This document shows positions 33,854 through 43,489 of a stretch of DNA of 64,000 nucleotides, piece by piece. The stretch comes from Hyphococcus aureus (lineage in GTDB: Bacteria; Pseudomonadota; Alphaproteobacteria; Caulobacterales; Parvularculaceae): contig NZ_JBHRSH010000002.1 in assembly GCF_042643165.1 (NCBI RefSeq), positions 1,357,874 through 1,421,873 on the forward strand, read 5' to 3'. Numbering within the stretch: position 1 is the first letter of the stretch; each line of letters starts with the position of its first letter. The notes under the pieces were generated by a model that worked only from the letters and a program-made list of their open reading frames with translations, was not told the DNA's origin and did not search any database. A program made the translations under genes and the position numbers.

Positions 33854-34594
33854 TCAGGCCGCGCCGGAGACGTTCAAAATGGCGCCGGAGGTGAAAGACG
33901 ATTTTTCCGAGACAAGGAACATCGCCGCCTCCGCCACTTCCTCGGGCGTTCCCGCGCGGCCAAAGGGAAAACGCTTGATCGCTTCTTCCAGACGGCCAGG
34001 CCGGTGCATGTCCGTGTCGATGGGCCCGGGCGAGACGGCGTTGACCCGGACGCCCTCTCCCGCAAGCTCGCGCGCCAGACCGATCGTCAAACTGTCGACG
34101 CCGCCCTTGGAGGCCGCGTACCAGACATATTCACCCGGCGACCCGTAATGAGAGGCGCGCGAAGAAATAAAGACTATGGAGCCGCCAGCGCCGCCGCGTT
34201 TTGTGGAAAGCCGTTTTGCGCTTTCGCGCGCCACCAGCATGACGCCAAGCAAATTAACTTCCATGACGTCGCGCAAGGTTTGCGTGTCCGCATCGGCAAG
34301 CGCTGAATTTTTGCCGGTGATCGCGCTGTTATAGACAATCGCTTTCAAGCCGCCGATATCGTCAAGTTTTGCAAACAACGCATCGATGTCGCTCTCACGC
34401 GCCGTATCCGCCTTGACGGCGTAGGCTTGACGGCCAAGCCCGCGAATCTCTTCGGCGACTTTTTCAGCCGACGCTTTGTTGTTTGCGTAGGTAAGCGCCA
34501 CATCAAAGCCGTCGCGCGCGGCGGCGAGCGCCGTCGCCGCGCCGATGCCGCGGCTGCCGCCAGTCACAAGAAGCAGGGGCGTTGGCTCAACCAT
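33854..34594 (-). CDS. Short-chain dehydrogenase/reductase (classical SDR)
   Basis: The 246-residue protein has the classical SDR marks: the cofactor motif VTGGSRGIGAA, VYNSAIT in place of the NNAG motif, catalytic Ser in VFISSRASHYG, YAASK with catalytic Tyr and Lys, and VSPGPIDTDM. Loss of the usual NAG in NNAG is mildly unusual. The basic residues after the first strand suggest NADPH preference. The substrate is unknown; members near this type include 3-oxoacyl-ACP reductase-like and sugar dehydrogenases. Confidence 0.92.
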   Translation of the reverse strand: MVEPTPLLLVTGGSRGIGAATALAAARDGFDVALTYANNKASAEKVAEEIRGLGRQAYAVKADTARESDIDALFAKLDDIGGLKAIVYNSAITGKNSALADADTQTLRDVMEVNLLGVMLVARESAKRLSTKRGGAGGSIVFISSRASHYGSPGEYVWYAASKGGVDSLTIGLARELAGEGVRVNAVSPGPIDTDMHRPGRLEEAIKRFPFGRAGTPEEVAEAAMFLVSEKSSFTSGAILNVSGAA

Positions 34595-34695
34595 GATTGA
34601 TCACTCGTTTTCAAAACTGCGATGTGCGGCGGGGCGCCGCGCGTAAAACATGCCCCGAAACACCACGAGGCGCAAAACCATTCACCCACAACATT

Positions 34696-34733
34696 AAAAA
34701 AGAGGAACCGGGCTGCATTGAGCCCGGCTCCTC
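34696..34733 (-). terminator. Rho-independent terminator of the TonB-dependent receptor gene
   Basis: On the minus strand GAGGAGCCGGGCT and AGCCCGGTTCCTC pair over 13 positions with one mismatch around CAATGC and are followed by T6. It lies about 100 bases after the receptor's stop codon. Confidence 0.88.
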
Positions 34734-34834
34734 CCGCGTCTCCAGGGAGGTCGGATGGACCGGAAGGCAGCCATCCTGAATTGTCGACGCGCCGGAGTCG
34801 TAAAGAACCGGTGTCAGTTTTTTCGTCCGCCGCT

Positions 34835-37800
34835 CTAGAAACGAACCCTCAGGCCGGTGCGAAAGCGCGTGCCGAAGGTGTCGAAATAGACCGGGTTGGT
34901 GGGATAGTTCGACCCGCCAAGACCGCCGCCGCCCGGCGCAACCGGAGGCTTTTTGTCGAACAGATTGTTCACCGACGCAAAGACTTCGAAGTTTTCTTCA
35001 TTGGAGCCGACGCCGAAAGCATAGGACACTGCAAGATCGACATAGGTCGCCGCATCGACGCGGTTGGTGCTGATGCTGTTCGCCAGCATCGGATCGTAAC
35101 CGTCATCTTCAGGCCCCGTATATTGAACCCCATAGATGCCGGAGCCGACGCGGCGCACGGTGACTGTCGAGTTGAAGCCGCCGTAATTATAGGAAACGAA
35201 ACCGTTCCAGATCCAGTTCGGCGCCGGATTGAAGTCGCCGCCATCGAGAACCGGCCCTGATTGACCGGCATAGTCGGTCGGATCAACGGTCGGATCCGGC
35301 GTCACGACGAAGTCATATTGGTGGTTCGCCATCAACCGTAGATTAAGATCACCGGCAAGCCCGCTATAAAGATCGTCCAGCGGAAGATTGTAAGCGACTT
35401 CGAAATCGAACCCGCGCACCGTCAAGGCGCCGAGATTCACCTGACGCGCATCGACGAAAGTGATGTCCATCGGATTGGCGTAGGTGATGCGATCGCAGAA
35501 GAGATCATATTCGTTGCAGAAATTGACGATGCCCTGCCCCGTCAGCGTGGTCACCACATCCTTGATCTTGATCTGGTACCAGTCTGCCGAGAAAGTCAGC
35601 CCCGGCGCGAAGCCCGGCGAGACAACGAAGCCAAGCGTCGTTGTGTCGGCTTTTTCAGGCGTCAGCGAGAAAGCGCCGCCCGACAGGATCGGAGTCGGAT
35701 CGTCGCCGCCGCCGCCCGGAGAGCCGGGGATAGCCGGGTTGTCGACAATCCCTTGTGACGAGCCTTCTTCGGTCGGCACGTTTTTGAGATAGAGTTCGCG
35801 GAAACCGGCCGCGCGAATGTCGCGCGAGCGCGAGCCGCGGAAGCGAAGCCCCTCGGTGATGTCGTAAATCGTCGACACTTTCCAGCTGGTGGCGTTAGAG
35901 ACCTTCTCTTCGGATGTCAGACGGTCGCTGGCTTTATTGCGGGTCTGGCGGACAGCGCCGTTGATTTCCAGATAATTCGCCAGCGGAGAGTCGCGCAACA
36001 ACGGCACATTGAGCTCGAAGAAGCCTTCCATGACGCTGATATCGCCCGCAAAGTCGAGACCGAATGTGAACGCATAATCATTGTAGTTGGGAATATCGCC
36101 ATGGGTGACGTCGCCGCCTTCATCGCGATATTCGCCGCCGGCAGCAACGCCGATCGGGCCGGCGCCCCAGCCTTCGTAAATCTCGCCCTGAATGCTGCCC
36201 GCGATCACATGTTGGGTGTATTCAAAGTCCTCAACGACCGGACGATAGGCATAAGCGACCGCCGCCGGATCAAGATTGTCGAGACCGAAGAGATTGAAAG
36301 GAACGCAGCCGGTCGCAATCGGGTCCGGGTCCGCCTCCAAAAGCTCGGCGCAAACAATTTCGTTCGTCATCGGGTCGACGACAGCGTCGAGCGCGTAAAT
36401 GAACGGCGTGTTGACCCGGGAATTGTCACGATCCTGATGGCGGTCATTTCGGCCATATTGATAATAGAGGTCCCAGCTCCAGCTATCGCCGAACGAGCCG
36501 TTAACGCCGACCAGACCGCGGAAGACTTCGGATTTCGCCGCATTGCGCGCCGGCACCTGATTGTCGATATCCTTGCCGAGGCTGAATTCCGTGCCGTTGA
36601 GCAAGCCCACCAGTTCAGCCGGCAAATAAGGGTTTGTCGGCTTCACAAAGAAGGTCGAGCGCGGCCCGGCGGTTACGCCGGAATTGCTGGCCGTGCGGTT
36701 GGCGTAAGTGAACTCGCCATAAACGTTCAGCGTATCTGTCAGCTCATATTCGCTGTAGAGATAGCCCACATAGCGTTCGACCGGCGTTTGAATATCCGGG
36801 TCGGCATAGGTGGAGGCCCCGTCCCCGCCCTGACGGGCGCCGAAGGTCGATGTGGAGACATAATTGCCAGTGTCGAAATCGAGAATGCCGGTGCCATCAT
36901 CATTGAACCGCTTGTTGCGCGCAGCTGGATCAGCGGGCGCGCGGTTCCTGACAACGCCATGAGGATCATTGAACGCCTGTTTTGAATCAGGGCCGATGAT
37001 AAAGTTCGGGAGGCCGTAACCCGGCGAACCCGGAATGTCGTAACCGGAAAGCATGCCGTTATCGAGGATGTTGCTAGCGTTGGTGAAGCGGTCCCAGCCT
37101 TCGGCGCACCACAAGCGCACATCGGCGCAATCGCCAATGCCTTTTTGATCCTGGAACTCACCGCCAATCACAACATGACCGCGCCCATCTGCAAAGCCGG
37201 TGCCGAGCGTGAGCGATGCGTGATAGGTTTCACCGTCCCCGCGCGAGGTCTGGCCGTAATCGACCTGGCCGCGGAAGCCTTCGAAATCCGTGTCGAGAAT
37301 AATGTTCACAACGCCCGCGACAGCGTCGGAGCCATAAGCGGCCGATGCGCCGCCTGTAACCGTTTCAACACGCGAAATCATCGAGGATGGAATGATGTTG
37401 AGATCGACCGCGCCGCCATCGGAGCTCGGCACGAAGCGGCGTGTATTCACAAGCGTCAGCGTGCGCGTGCCGTTATAGGGATTGAGGCCGCGTAAGTTGG
37501 CGAAGCTCGCGCCCACATTCGCGCCGGCGGTGATGCCTGCCGTTGCATCGGACTGGAATGACGAGTTCTGCGGGATCAGCTTCAAGGTCTCCGCGGCGTT
37601 GATCTGACCGAGATCTTCGATGAGATCGCCCGACATCACCGTCGCCGGCGTCGGCGAATCAAAGCCGGTGCGTTTGATGCGCGAACCCGTCACGATGACG
37701 TAGTCATTTGTGCCGGCTGTATCAGCGCTATCAGCGTCTTGCGCCATGGCTGGCGCCGCCCCAAGCGCAAACATGGCTACAGATGCGCCAGACATCAGCG

Positions 37801-37837
37801 CGGTTTTCGACATGCGGTGCAGGAATGAATTTCGCAA
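34835..37837 (-). CDS. TonB-dependent outer-membrane receptor
   Basis: The protein has about 1000 residues when started from the TTG at 37837, which has a perfect GGAGGG seven bases upstream; the ATG at 37813 is an alternative and the frame is open to 38026. A signal peptide ends at APAMAQ. A plug domain follows (about 45-165: VIVTGSRIKRTGFDSPTP, NPYNGTRTLTLVNTRRFVPS, VETVTGGASAAYGSDAVAGV), then a 22-strand barrel ending FRTGLRVRF with the C-terminal Phe. Receptors of this long type import siderophores, vitamins or organic oligomers. The cluster (binding protein, amidohydrolase, AraC) argues for a carbon source. Confidence 0.95.
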   Translation of the reverse strand: MRNSFLHRMSKTALMSGASVAMFALGAAPAMAQDADSADTAGTNDYVIVTGSRIKRTGFDSPTPATVMSGDLIEDLGQINAAETLKLIPQNSSFQSDATAGITAGANVGASFANLRGLNPYNGTRTLTLVNTRRFVPSSDGGAVDLNIIPSSMISRVETVTGGASAAYGSDAVAGVVNIILDTDFEGFRGQVDYGQTSRGDGETYHASLTLGTGFADGRGHVVIGGEFQDQKGIGDCADVRLWCAEGWDRFTNASNILDNGMLSGYDIPGSPGYGLPNFIIGPDSKQAFNDPHGVVRNRAPADPAARNKRFNDDGTGILDFDTGNYVSTSTFGARQGGDGASTYADPDIQTPVERYVGYLYSEYELTDTLNVYGEFTYANRTASNSGVTAGPRSTFFVKPTNPYLPAELVGLLNGTEFSLGKDIDNQVPARNAAKSEVFRGLVGVNGSFGDSWSWDLYYQYGRNDRHQDRDNSRVNTPFIYALDAVVDPMTNEIVCAELLEADPDPIATGCVPFNLFGLDNLDPAAVAYAYRPVVEDFEYTQHVIAGSIQGEIYEGWGAGPIGVAAGGEYRDEGGDVTHGDIPNYNDYAFTFGLDFAGDISVMEGFFELNVPLLRDSPLANYLEINGAVRQTRNKASDRLTSEEKVSNATSWKVSTIYDITEGLRFRGSRSRDIRAAGFRELYLKNVPTEEGSSQGIVDNPAIPGSPGGGGDDPTPILSGGAFSLTPEKADTTTLGFVVSPGFAPGLTFSADWYQIKIKDVVTTLTGQGIVNFCNEYDLFCDRITYANPMDITFVDARQVNLGALTVRGFDFEVAYNLPLDDLYSGLAGDLNLRLMANHQYDFVVTPDPTVDPTDYAGQSGPVLDGGDFNPAPNWIWNGFVSYNYGGFNSTVTVRRVGSGIYGVQYTGPEDDGYDPMLANSISTNRVDAATYVDLAVSYAFGVGSNEENFEVFASVNNLFDKKPPVAPGGGGLGGSNYPTNPVYFDTFGTRFRTGLRVRF

Positions 37838-38069
37838 TGTACTGCCCTCCCAGGCGTTATTGATGCGCGTGTGTTTCCGGCTTTTGAAAAGACGGCCCCC
37901 GCGCGTTTGCCATGAAGAAGCTCTCACAGATGCGAAAAATGAGCTTGCACCGGAAGGCATATCGGTTTGCGTCTGACGGCATTGCTGAAAGGCAGTTGAA
38001 AACAGCGTCACAATACACGCACGCATATTGCAATGCAGCGTAATATAAGCGCTTTCCGGCTGCTGTGAC

Positions 38070-39026
38070 TTAATGCGGCAGGAGGTGCATGCGGCGATAT
38101 TCAGATGGCGCCATGCCGTATTTGGCGCGGAAGGCGCGAGTGAAATGCGCTGCGCTGTTGAACCCCCAGGAGAAGGCGATTTCCGAAACGGTCAGGCTGC
38201 GCCATGCCGAATTCGTCATCTGCGACGCGCATTCTTCAAGACGGCGGCGCAGGATATAGGCGGAGGTCGTTTCATTTTCCTCCGCAAACAGAACCCGTAG
38301 ATAGCGCGGCGAGATTCGCATGGCGTCCGCAACACTGCCCGGCGACAGATCGGGGTCGGAAAGCTGCGCCTCAATATATTGTTTCGCCTGCGCCTTGCGC
38401 AGACCAACGACGGTGGAGTTGGTCATCTTGTGGCCAAGACTGATGGAATAGGCCGTGCCCAGAACATCAAGAAGATGTCCGGCGATGCGGTCGCCGAACT
38501 CTTCGGGGATGCCCTCTTCCGCTTTCATCCACAAACTATGCGCCATAGCGGACGCTGTGCCTGTAAGACCCAGTTCAGCAGGCAGGCGAAGCCCGCAAAG
38601 CTGCTCCGGACAAGGCAGGTGTGTCTTCAACATTTTCGGCGCGGCGCGAAGGATCAGGAACCGCGCGCCTTTCTCCAGTTGAATCCGGTGCGGCGCTGCA
38701 TTGTCGCATAAGGTAAAGTCGCCAGCCTCAAGCCGGGTTTCGTTTCCATAGTGAGAAAACTGGGCGCCGCCTTGCGCCATCAGCAGAAAAGAAAAGAAAT
38801 GAGATTTTGTTTCATTGATATGCGCTGCCGTGCGCTCAATGCTCGCGCCGTTCGTTCGCACATCTGCGAAGCCGAGAAAACCGAGCGATGTAACGCGCAG
38901 CTCAGCATCGAAAACATCTGAGGAAGACGGCTGAAACGTGACCTGCGCAAAGCGGCTGGAGTAGGTGTTGTTCCACGACGCCATGCGGCGCGATGCCGGA
39001 AAGTCGGCGGTGCGGTAATACTCCAT
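38070..39026 (-). CDS. AraC-family transcriptional regulator
   Basis: From the ATG at 39026 with GGGAGGGG upstream, the 318-residue protein has an N-terminal AraC-binding-like ligand domain (about 40-190) and a C-terminal HTH pair: SPGSVADAMRISPRYLRVLF and SLTVSEIAFSWGFNSAAHFT, with AFRAKYGMAPSEYRRMH closing. It lies between the amidohydrolase and the TonB-dependent receptor on the same strand, so it likely controls this cluster in response to its substrate. Confidence 0.94.
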   Translation of the reverse strand: MEYYRTADFPASRRMASWNNTYSSRFAQVTFQPSSSDVFDAELRVTSLGFLGFADVRTNGASIERTAAHINETKSHFFSFLLMAQGGAQFSHYGNETRLEAGDFTLCDNAAPHRIQLEKGARFLILRAAPKMLKTHLPCPEQLCGLRLPAELGLTGTASAMAHSLWMKAEEGIPEEFGDRIAGHLLDVLGTAYSISLGHKMTNSTVVGLRKAQAKQYIEAQLSDPDLSPGSVADAMRISPRYLRVLFAEENETTSAYILRRRLEECASQMTNSAWRSLTVSEIAFSWGFNSAAHFTRAFRAKYGMAPSEYRRMHLLPH

Positions 39027-39142
39027 ACATCCCCTCCCAAGGGCTGACACGTCAGACTTTTTCCCCGCTTAAACGGATGTTTTTCTTTTGTTTTATACGC
39101 CCTTCGCACATCCGGCAATGTGCTTGCGCAGACTTGCGCCGG

Positions 39143-40036
39143 TTAACCGAAATAAAGTCTCAACGCCGTTTGCGAAATACGCCAGCGGTCGCGCGCGTCG
39201 GGCACCCAGCGGCGGAAACGGTCAAGCGCGTAGTCGAAAGTGATGCGCCCTTCATAACCAACAAATGGACAGTCACTGCCCCATAAAAGCCGCTCCGGCC
39301 CAACATGGGAGACAAGATCCCGCGCCAGATCATCCGCAATTTTGTCGGCGTCGCCATTCGGATCGGTTTGCCACGCCGCAGTGCCCAGCAGCCGGAACCC
39401 GCCGGATAGCTTCACCCAAGTGTTGCCGCGTTCCGCCGCCTCAAGGACCGCGCGATAGCCCGGACAATTGACGCCGAGTTTCGGGTCGGGATGGCCAAAA
39501 TGATCGATAACGACTTTAACGCCGCTTTCCTCCAGCGCTGCGAGCACCGGCGGCAGCGACGGCCCCTCAATCGCCACATGCACATGCCAGTCTAGATCGC
39601 GCACGCGCCGGAACAGAAGATTATATTCTTCGCTGCGAAAATCCGGAAGCTCAGCCATGCGCGCAAGCTGTAACCTGATGCCGACAATGCCATCATCGCG
39701 CATGCGCTCAAGAGAATAACGATCCGTTGCAGCGGGAGAAACAATTGCTGTGCCACGCAATCTTTTATGCTTGCGCAATTCCGAAATCATATAGTCGTTG
39801 TAAAATCCGGTGATGCTCAACCCAGAAATGACGCCGAAATGAATGCCGTATTGGTCGAGCAGCGCAAGATAGTCATCGGCGGTGAAGGAATAATCGGTCC
39901 GCGTCCAGGCGTTGCTGCTCAGCGGCATATCTTCCTGAAAGATGTGCGCATGGCAGTCGACTACGGGCGGGAGATCGTCCTGTTCGCCACTTGCGGTCTT
40001 CTGTTCCTTCTCATCTGTCGCCATATGCACAGTCAT
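39143..40036 (-). CDS. Amidohydrolase_2 family hydrolase, LigI-like
   Basis: The protein of about 297 residues has a TIM-barrel amidohydrolase fold: VVDCHAHIF with the metal-binding HxH pair, HVHVAIEGPSLPP, VVIDHFGHPDP with a further His, KLSGGFRL and LLWGSDCPF with the catalytic Asp. The pattern is closest to 2-pyrone-4,6-dicarboxylate lactonase and related 2-pyrone or dicarboxylate hydrolases, so hydrolysis of a cyclic or aromatic-derived acid is plausible. I chose the ATG at 40036; a later ATG at 40024 and a GTG at 40072 are possible. Confidence 0.88.
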   Translation of the reverse strand: MTVHMATDEKEQKTASGEQDDLPPVVDCHAHIFQEDMPLSSNAWTRTDYSFTADDYLALLDQYGIHFGVISGLSITGFYNDYMISELRKHKRLRGTAIVSPAATDRYSLERMRDDGIVGIRLQLARMAELPDFRSEEYNLLFRRVRDLDWHVHVAIEGPSLPPVLAALEESGVKVVIDHFGHPDPKLGVNCPGYRAVLEAAERGNTWVKLSGGFRLLGTAAWQTDPNGDADKIADDLARDLVSHVGPERLLWGSDCPFVGYEGRITFDYALDRFRRWVPDARDRWRISQTALRLYFG

Positions 40037-40176
40037 GTTGACGCTGGACGCTCCGCACTGATCAGGCCCCACCCGCCGGCGTTGAAAATAATTTCACGCG
40101 ACGGCGGAAAATTATCACTTAGCGCGAGAGCGCCAAAGACCGCTTGCTTCAAACGGAGATTTTCTTTCAGAAACAC

Positions 40177-42177
40177 TTATTTCCGCTCCGTTGCAGAATC
40201 GCCGTCATCGTCATGACGCGACGAGATGGACCAGTTGAGTTTGAGCGCAGGCGCACGTCCGCTCACCGGATTGTCGAAATGAAAACCCATGGGCGCAATT
40301 TCGGGATAAGGCGCGAAGGTGACGCCGCGCAACGGCCCGTCCGGCGGATATTTGGCGACGCTTTCCGGCGTCGGCGCAAAGCGCATCGCCGAGCCTTCTT
40401 CGACCGCCGCCCAACCGCCGGTGTAGCTTGCAAGGAAAATGTAATCGAGATCCATCCCGGCGATCTTCCAGACGCCGTCCTCAAGCTTCACCTGATTTTC
40501 GTAGATGCCGGAAATATAAGAACCGTCTCCATCAAGCTGGCTGTTGAACTGAAACAGACGCAGGCGGATCTGCGCGCTCTTTCCATCCGGCGCCACCGTG
40601 ACAAAAGGTTGGGTCTTTTGATGGATCGCCAGAAAGGTCGGCCTGCGCCCACTGTCGCCGTAACGTGAGAACAAGGATCCGCGCACTCGCTCCCTTCCGT
40701 AATAAGCGCCAATATAGGAAAGCTCTTTCCAGCCGTCTTCGGAAAAGAGATCGGCGGTGTCGTCCCAGCGGAACTCGTCAATGTAATAGCCATAGGCCGT
40801 AGAGATGTTTTCCGCGGCGTCATAGGCTTTGGCGGTGTCGATTTTACGCGCGAGATCATCAAAGCTTGTCGGCGCTGACGGATTGGCGTCGCGGGTCACA
40901 TGGTCGGCGAAGGAAATCGCCGGGCTCGGCTGCTCTGGATATTCGGCGCCCGCAAGCGATGACGCCTTCGCGTCTTCCATCGCCGCGCCATGGGCTGGCA
41001 AAAGATCACGCGCCCAGCCAGTGTCGTAATCGGCGGCGAAGCGCGGATAGAGTTTTACCGACTGAATTTTCCAGACGCCGTCCTGCTTCACATATGTGTT
41101 TTCAAAAATCCCGAAGGCCCAGGCGGAAGCGCCGCCATGCTGGCCGGTCATCTGTAATTCAAAACCGCGGGCGGAAGCCGTTCCGTTTTCCGCCAGCGTG
41201 ATCACCGGATCGAGCTGCAAATGATCGTTAAGTTCGCCTTGCTTCAGGCCCGCTTCGCCGAGCGCCAGAAACCGGTTGCGGATCGCTTCGCGGCTTTCAT
41301 ACGCGCCCTCACCCGCCACATCGAAGCTCGCATCTTCCGCAAAAAGATCGGCGACATCGTCCCACATCTTGCGGTCCACATAATAACCATAAGCCGCCTG
41401 AAGGTTTTGAACCGCACTTTCATCAAGCAAGGCGTCGGCGATGGCGTTGGCCTTTGCAATCTGCGCCGCAGCCTGATCACGCGACAGCGCAGGCGCATCG
41501 GTGACAGCGGGCGCAGGCGCGCCGGCGCTCGCCGGCGTGTAATGATAAGGCGTCAGCGGCACTTCATCGGCGACATTGCGCCAGCCTTTGTCATAGGGCC
41601 CCGCATATTGCGGGTAATAATGCAGCGTTGCGATTTTCCAGACGCCGCCTTCAAGAACATAGTCGTTCTCATAGATGCCGCCCGCCCAATTCGCTTCTTC
41701 GCCATACCGGCCTGTCATCGCGACTTCGTGCCAGCGGCCTATCGCGACCTTGCCGTCATCAGACAGCGTCACCACCGGCGACAGGATCAAGCGGACATTC
41801 AGCCGGTCCGGCGCAAGTCGGTCATCGCCGCCGCCCATCTCGTCGCGAAACCGCGCATAGAGCGCGTCGGCGCCGCTGATCTCAACACCCGGCTCAACAT
41901 ATCGTCCGTTTTTCGAGAAAAGCGCCGCCATCGCCTTCCAGTCACCCGCCTCCGCGTAATGGGCGTAAGCATGCTGCAGTCGTTTGACATCTCGCAGGGA
42001 CTGCGCATTCTTGGCATCGGCCACAAGCCGCGCCGCGCGAGCGAGATCTTCTTTGTTCCACGCAGCATCATCGGCGGCATTGACAGAAGCGGGCGCCTCA
42101 CGCGAGCACGCGCCAAGAACAACACACATTGCGACGATCAAGCCGGCCAGTAGGGGCGAGAAATTAAAGCGTTTCAT
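40177..42177 (-). CDS. Lipoprotein with three tandem SnoaL-like domains
   Basis: From the ATG at 42177 the 666-residue protein has a lipobox (VVLGACS) and three repeats of one NTF2/SnoaL-like unit. The repeats are marked by DVKRLQHAYAHYAEAGDWKAMAALF, AVQNLQAAYGYYVDRKMWDDVADLF and AENISTAYGYYIDEFRWDDTADLF, each followed by a VWKIA/Q-x-LxxYP motif. Single SnoaL domains are usually small enzymes or ligand carriers; three in one exported lipoprotein is uncommon. It lies 19 bp after the binding-protein gene and probably shares its transcript. Confidence 0.88.
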   Translation of the reverse strand: MKRFNFSPLLAGLIVAMCVVLGACSREAPASVNAADDAAWNKEDLARAARLVADAKNAQSLRDVKRLQHAYAHYAEAGDWKAMAALFSKNGRYVEPGVEISGADALYARFRDEMGGGDDRLAPDRLNVRLILSPVVTLSDDGKVAIGRWHEVAMTGRYGEEANWAGGIYENDYVLEGGVWKIATLHYYPQYAGPYDKGWRNVADEVPLTPYHYTPASAGAPAPAVTDAPALSRDQAAAQIAKANAIADALLDESAVQNLQAAYGYYVDRKMWDDVADLFAEDASFDVAGEGAYESREAIRNRFLALGEAGLKQGELNDHLQLDPVITLAENGTASARGFELQMTGQHGGASAWAFGIFENTYVKQDGVWKIQSVKLYPRFAADYDTGWARDLLPAHGAAMEDAKASSLAGAEYPEQPSPAISFADHVTRDANPSAPTSFDDLARKIDTAKAYDAAENISTAYGYYIDEFRWDDTADLFSEDGWKELSYIGAYYGRERVRGSLFSRYGDSGRRPTFLAIHQKTQPFVTVAPDGKSAQIRLRLFQFNSQLDGDGSYISGIYENQVKLEDGVWKIAGMDLDYIFLASYTGGWAAVEEGSAMRFAPTPESVAKYPPDGPLRGVTFAPYPEIAPMGFHFDNPVSGRAPALKLNWSISSRHDDDGDSATERK

Positions 42178-42196
42178 GTTGCGACGCTGCACCGGG

Positions 42197-43201
42197 TCAC
42201 CGCTCCTCAAGAACTTCGCGAATGATGCTGTCATCAATCAGCGTCGAAAGCTGTTCGCGAGAGCGCGCCGGGCGTTCATCAATTTTCGCCAACCATTGTT
42301 CTTCAGCTTCGAGCACGTCGAGGAGGTCGGGGACCAGATCCCCCGGATAGCCGTGATGTTTCCATGAGCGCTTGATGAGATCGAGATCAAAGCCCGTCGC
42401 CTCATGCACCAGCGGCCAGGCGACGCTCGGGTCTTCGTGAATCATGTCCGTCGCCTCAACGACCGCTTTCACAAATTCCTTGATACGCGCGCGTTTTTCC
42501 GGGTCCGCAAGATTGGCCGCTGTCGTGTTGAGATTGAACACTTCGCGATAGACCGCGCGTCCATCGAACTCCACCGCATCATCGCCGATGGCGTGCGCCG
42601 CATTTTCGATTTCCGGCTCCCAGATCGTCACCGCATCCACTTCGCCATTGGCGAGAAGTATCGGCATGTCGCTCAAGGGAATGACGCGGACGATCTCTAC
42701 GTCAGCTTCGGAGAGCCCCACCGATTTCAGCATATTATGAAGGAAATAGGCGGAGGAGGTGTTCGGGATCGTGGCGATGCGCTTGCCTTTTAAGTCTTCA
42801 AGCGTTTCGATCCCGGCCGATTTGCGCCCGACAATGCGGTAATAACCTTCCGCGACCGTCATGATGATTCTGAGATCGGGATGCCTCACCGAATAGCGCA
42901 GCCCTTGCGTTTCCGCATGGGTCGCCACATCGGCGACGCCCGGCTCGCCATAACCGGGAATGCCCGGGTCGCCGACCAGATTGGGAATGCCGCCCATCTT
43001 CACTGTCGAAGGTTCGGGAAAAACCTGGTCCGACGCGAGAAGCACCGGCGCAATCTCAAAAGTCACCTTGTTGCCGTGAACCCGGAACGGCTCCTGTGGC
43101 GCAGGCGCCCCTGCACAGGCGCTAAGCGCGACGAGACAGGCGGCCGCGATCGCGCACCCGAATAAGCTCCCGCCCCAGCCAAAAGTGAGCCGTGATTGCA
43201 T
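42197..43201 (-). CDS. ABC-transporter substrate-binding lipoprotein (NMT1/SsuA-like), without visible permease
   Basis: The 334-residue protein has a lipobox (VALSACA) and the type 2 periplasmic-binding fold of NMT1/THI5/SsuA proteins: LEDLKGKRIATIPNTSSAYF, PILLANGEVDAVTIWEPEIE, FVKAVVEATDMI. Relatives bind sulfonates, nitrate, thiamine precursors or aromatic acids. No permease or ATPase gene is adjacent, which is unusual. It heads the cluster of SnoaL lipoprotein, amidohydrolase, AraC regulator and TonB-dependent receptor. Confidence 0.9.
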   Translation of the reverse strand: MQSRLTFGWGGSLFGCAIAAACLVALSACAGAPAPQEPFRVHGNKVTFEIAPVLLASDQVFPEPSTVKMGGIPNLVGDPGIPGYGEPGVADVATHAETQGLRYSVRHPDLRIIMTVAEGYYRIVGRKSAGIETLEDLKGKRIATIPNTSSAYFLHNMLKSVGLSEADVEIVRVIPLSDMPILLANGEVDAVTIWEPEIENAAHAIGDDAVEFDGRAVYREVFNLNTTAANLADPEKRARIKEFVKAVVEATDMIHEDPSVAWPLVHEATGFDLDLIKRSWKHHGYPGDLVPDLLDVLEAEEQWLAKIDERPARSREQLSTLIDDSIIREVLEER

Positions 43202-43322
43202 CCAGCCATTCTCCCTATGGTGCGGACGCCTTAAAAACCGCTGAGCGCCCTTTTTCTCAGAACACCGTCCCGGTTTTCAGCCCACAGGGTCAATATAAAT
43301 GAGGGCGAGTGCCGGGCACGTA

Positions 43323-43413
43323 CAATTTGGGCGCCGGAGCGGTCAAAAGCTGCACTGCAGCATGACCTTCCGTCGGCGCTAACCACGGCCCCATTTACCA
43401 AATTGGGCGCCGG
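43323..43413. repeat. Short direct repeat in the intergenic region
   Basis: CAATTTGGGCGCCGG (43323-43337) and CAAATTGGGCGCCGG (43399-43413) are 15-base direct copies with one difference, 76 bases apart, in the 288-base gap between the TIR-FGE gene and the binding-protein gene. The core GGCGCC is itself palindromic. No gene is visible in this gap. Confidence 0.4.
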
Positions 43414-43489
43414 CTCGTCAGCAGGACCGGCGGCAATCGCACCATCTTTTCAGGACGTTCATAAGCGAGAGTGCGCTTGGCAAAACCCC

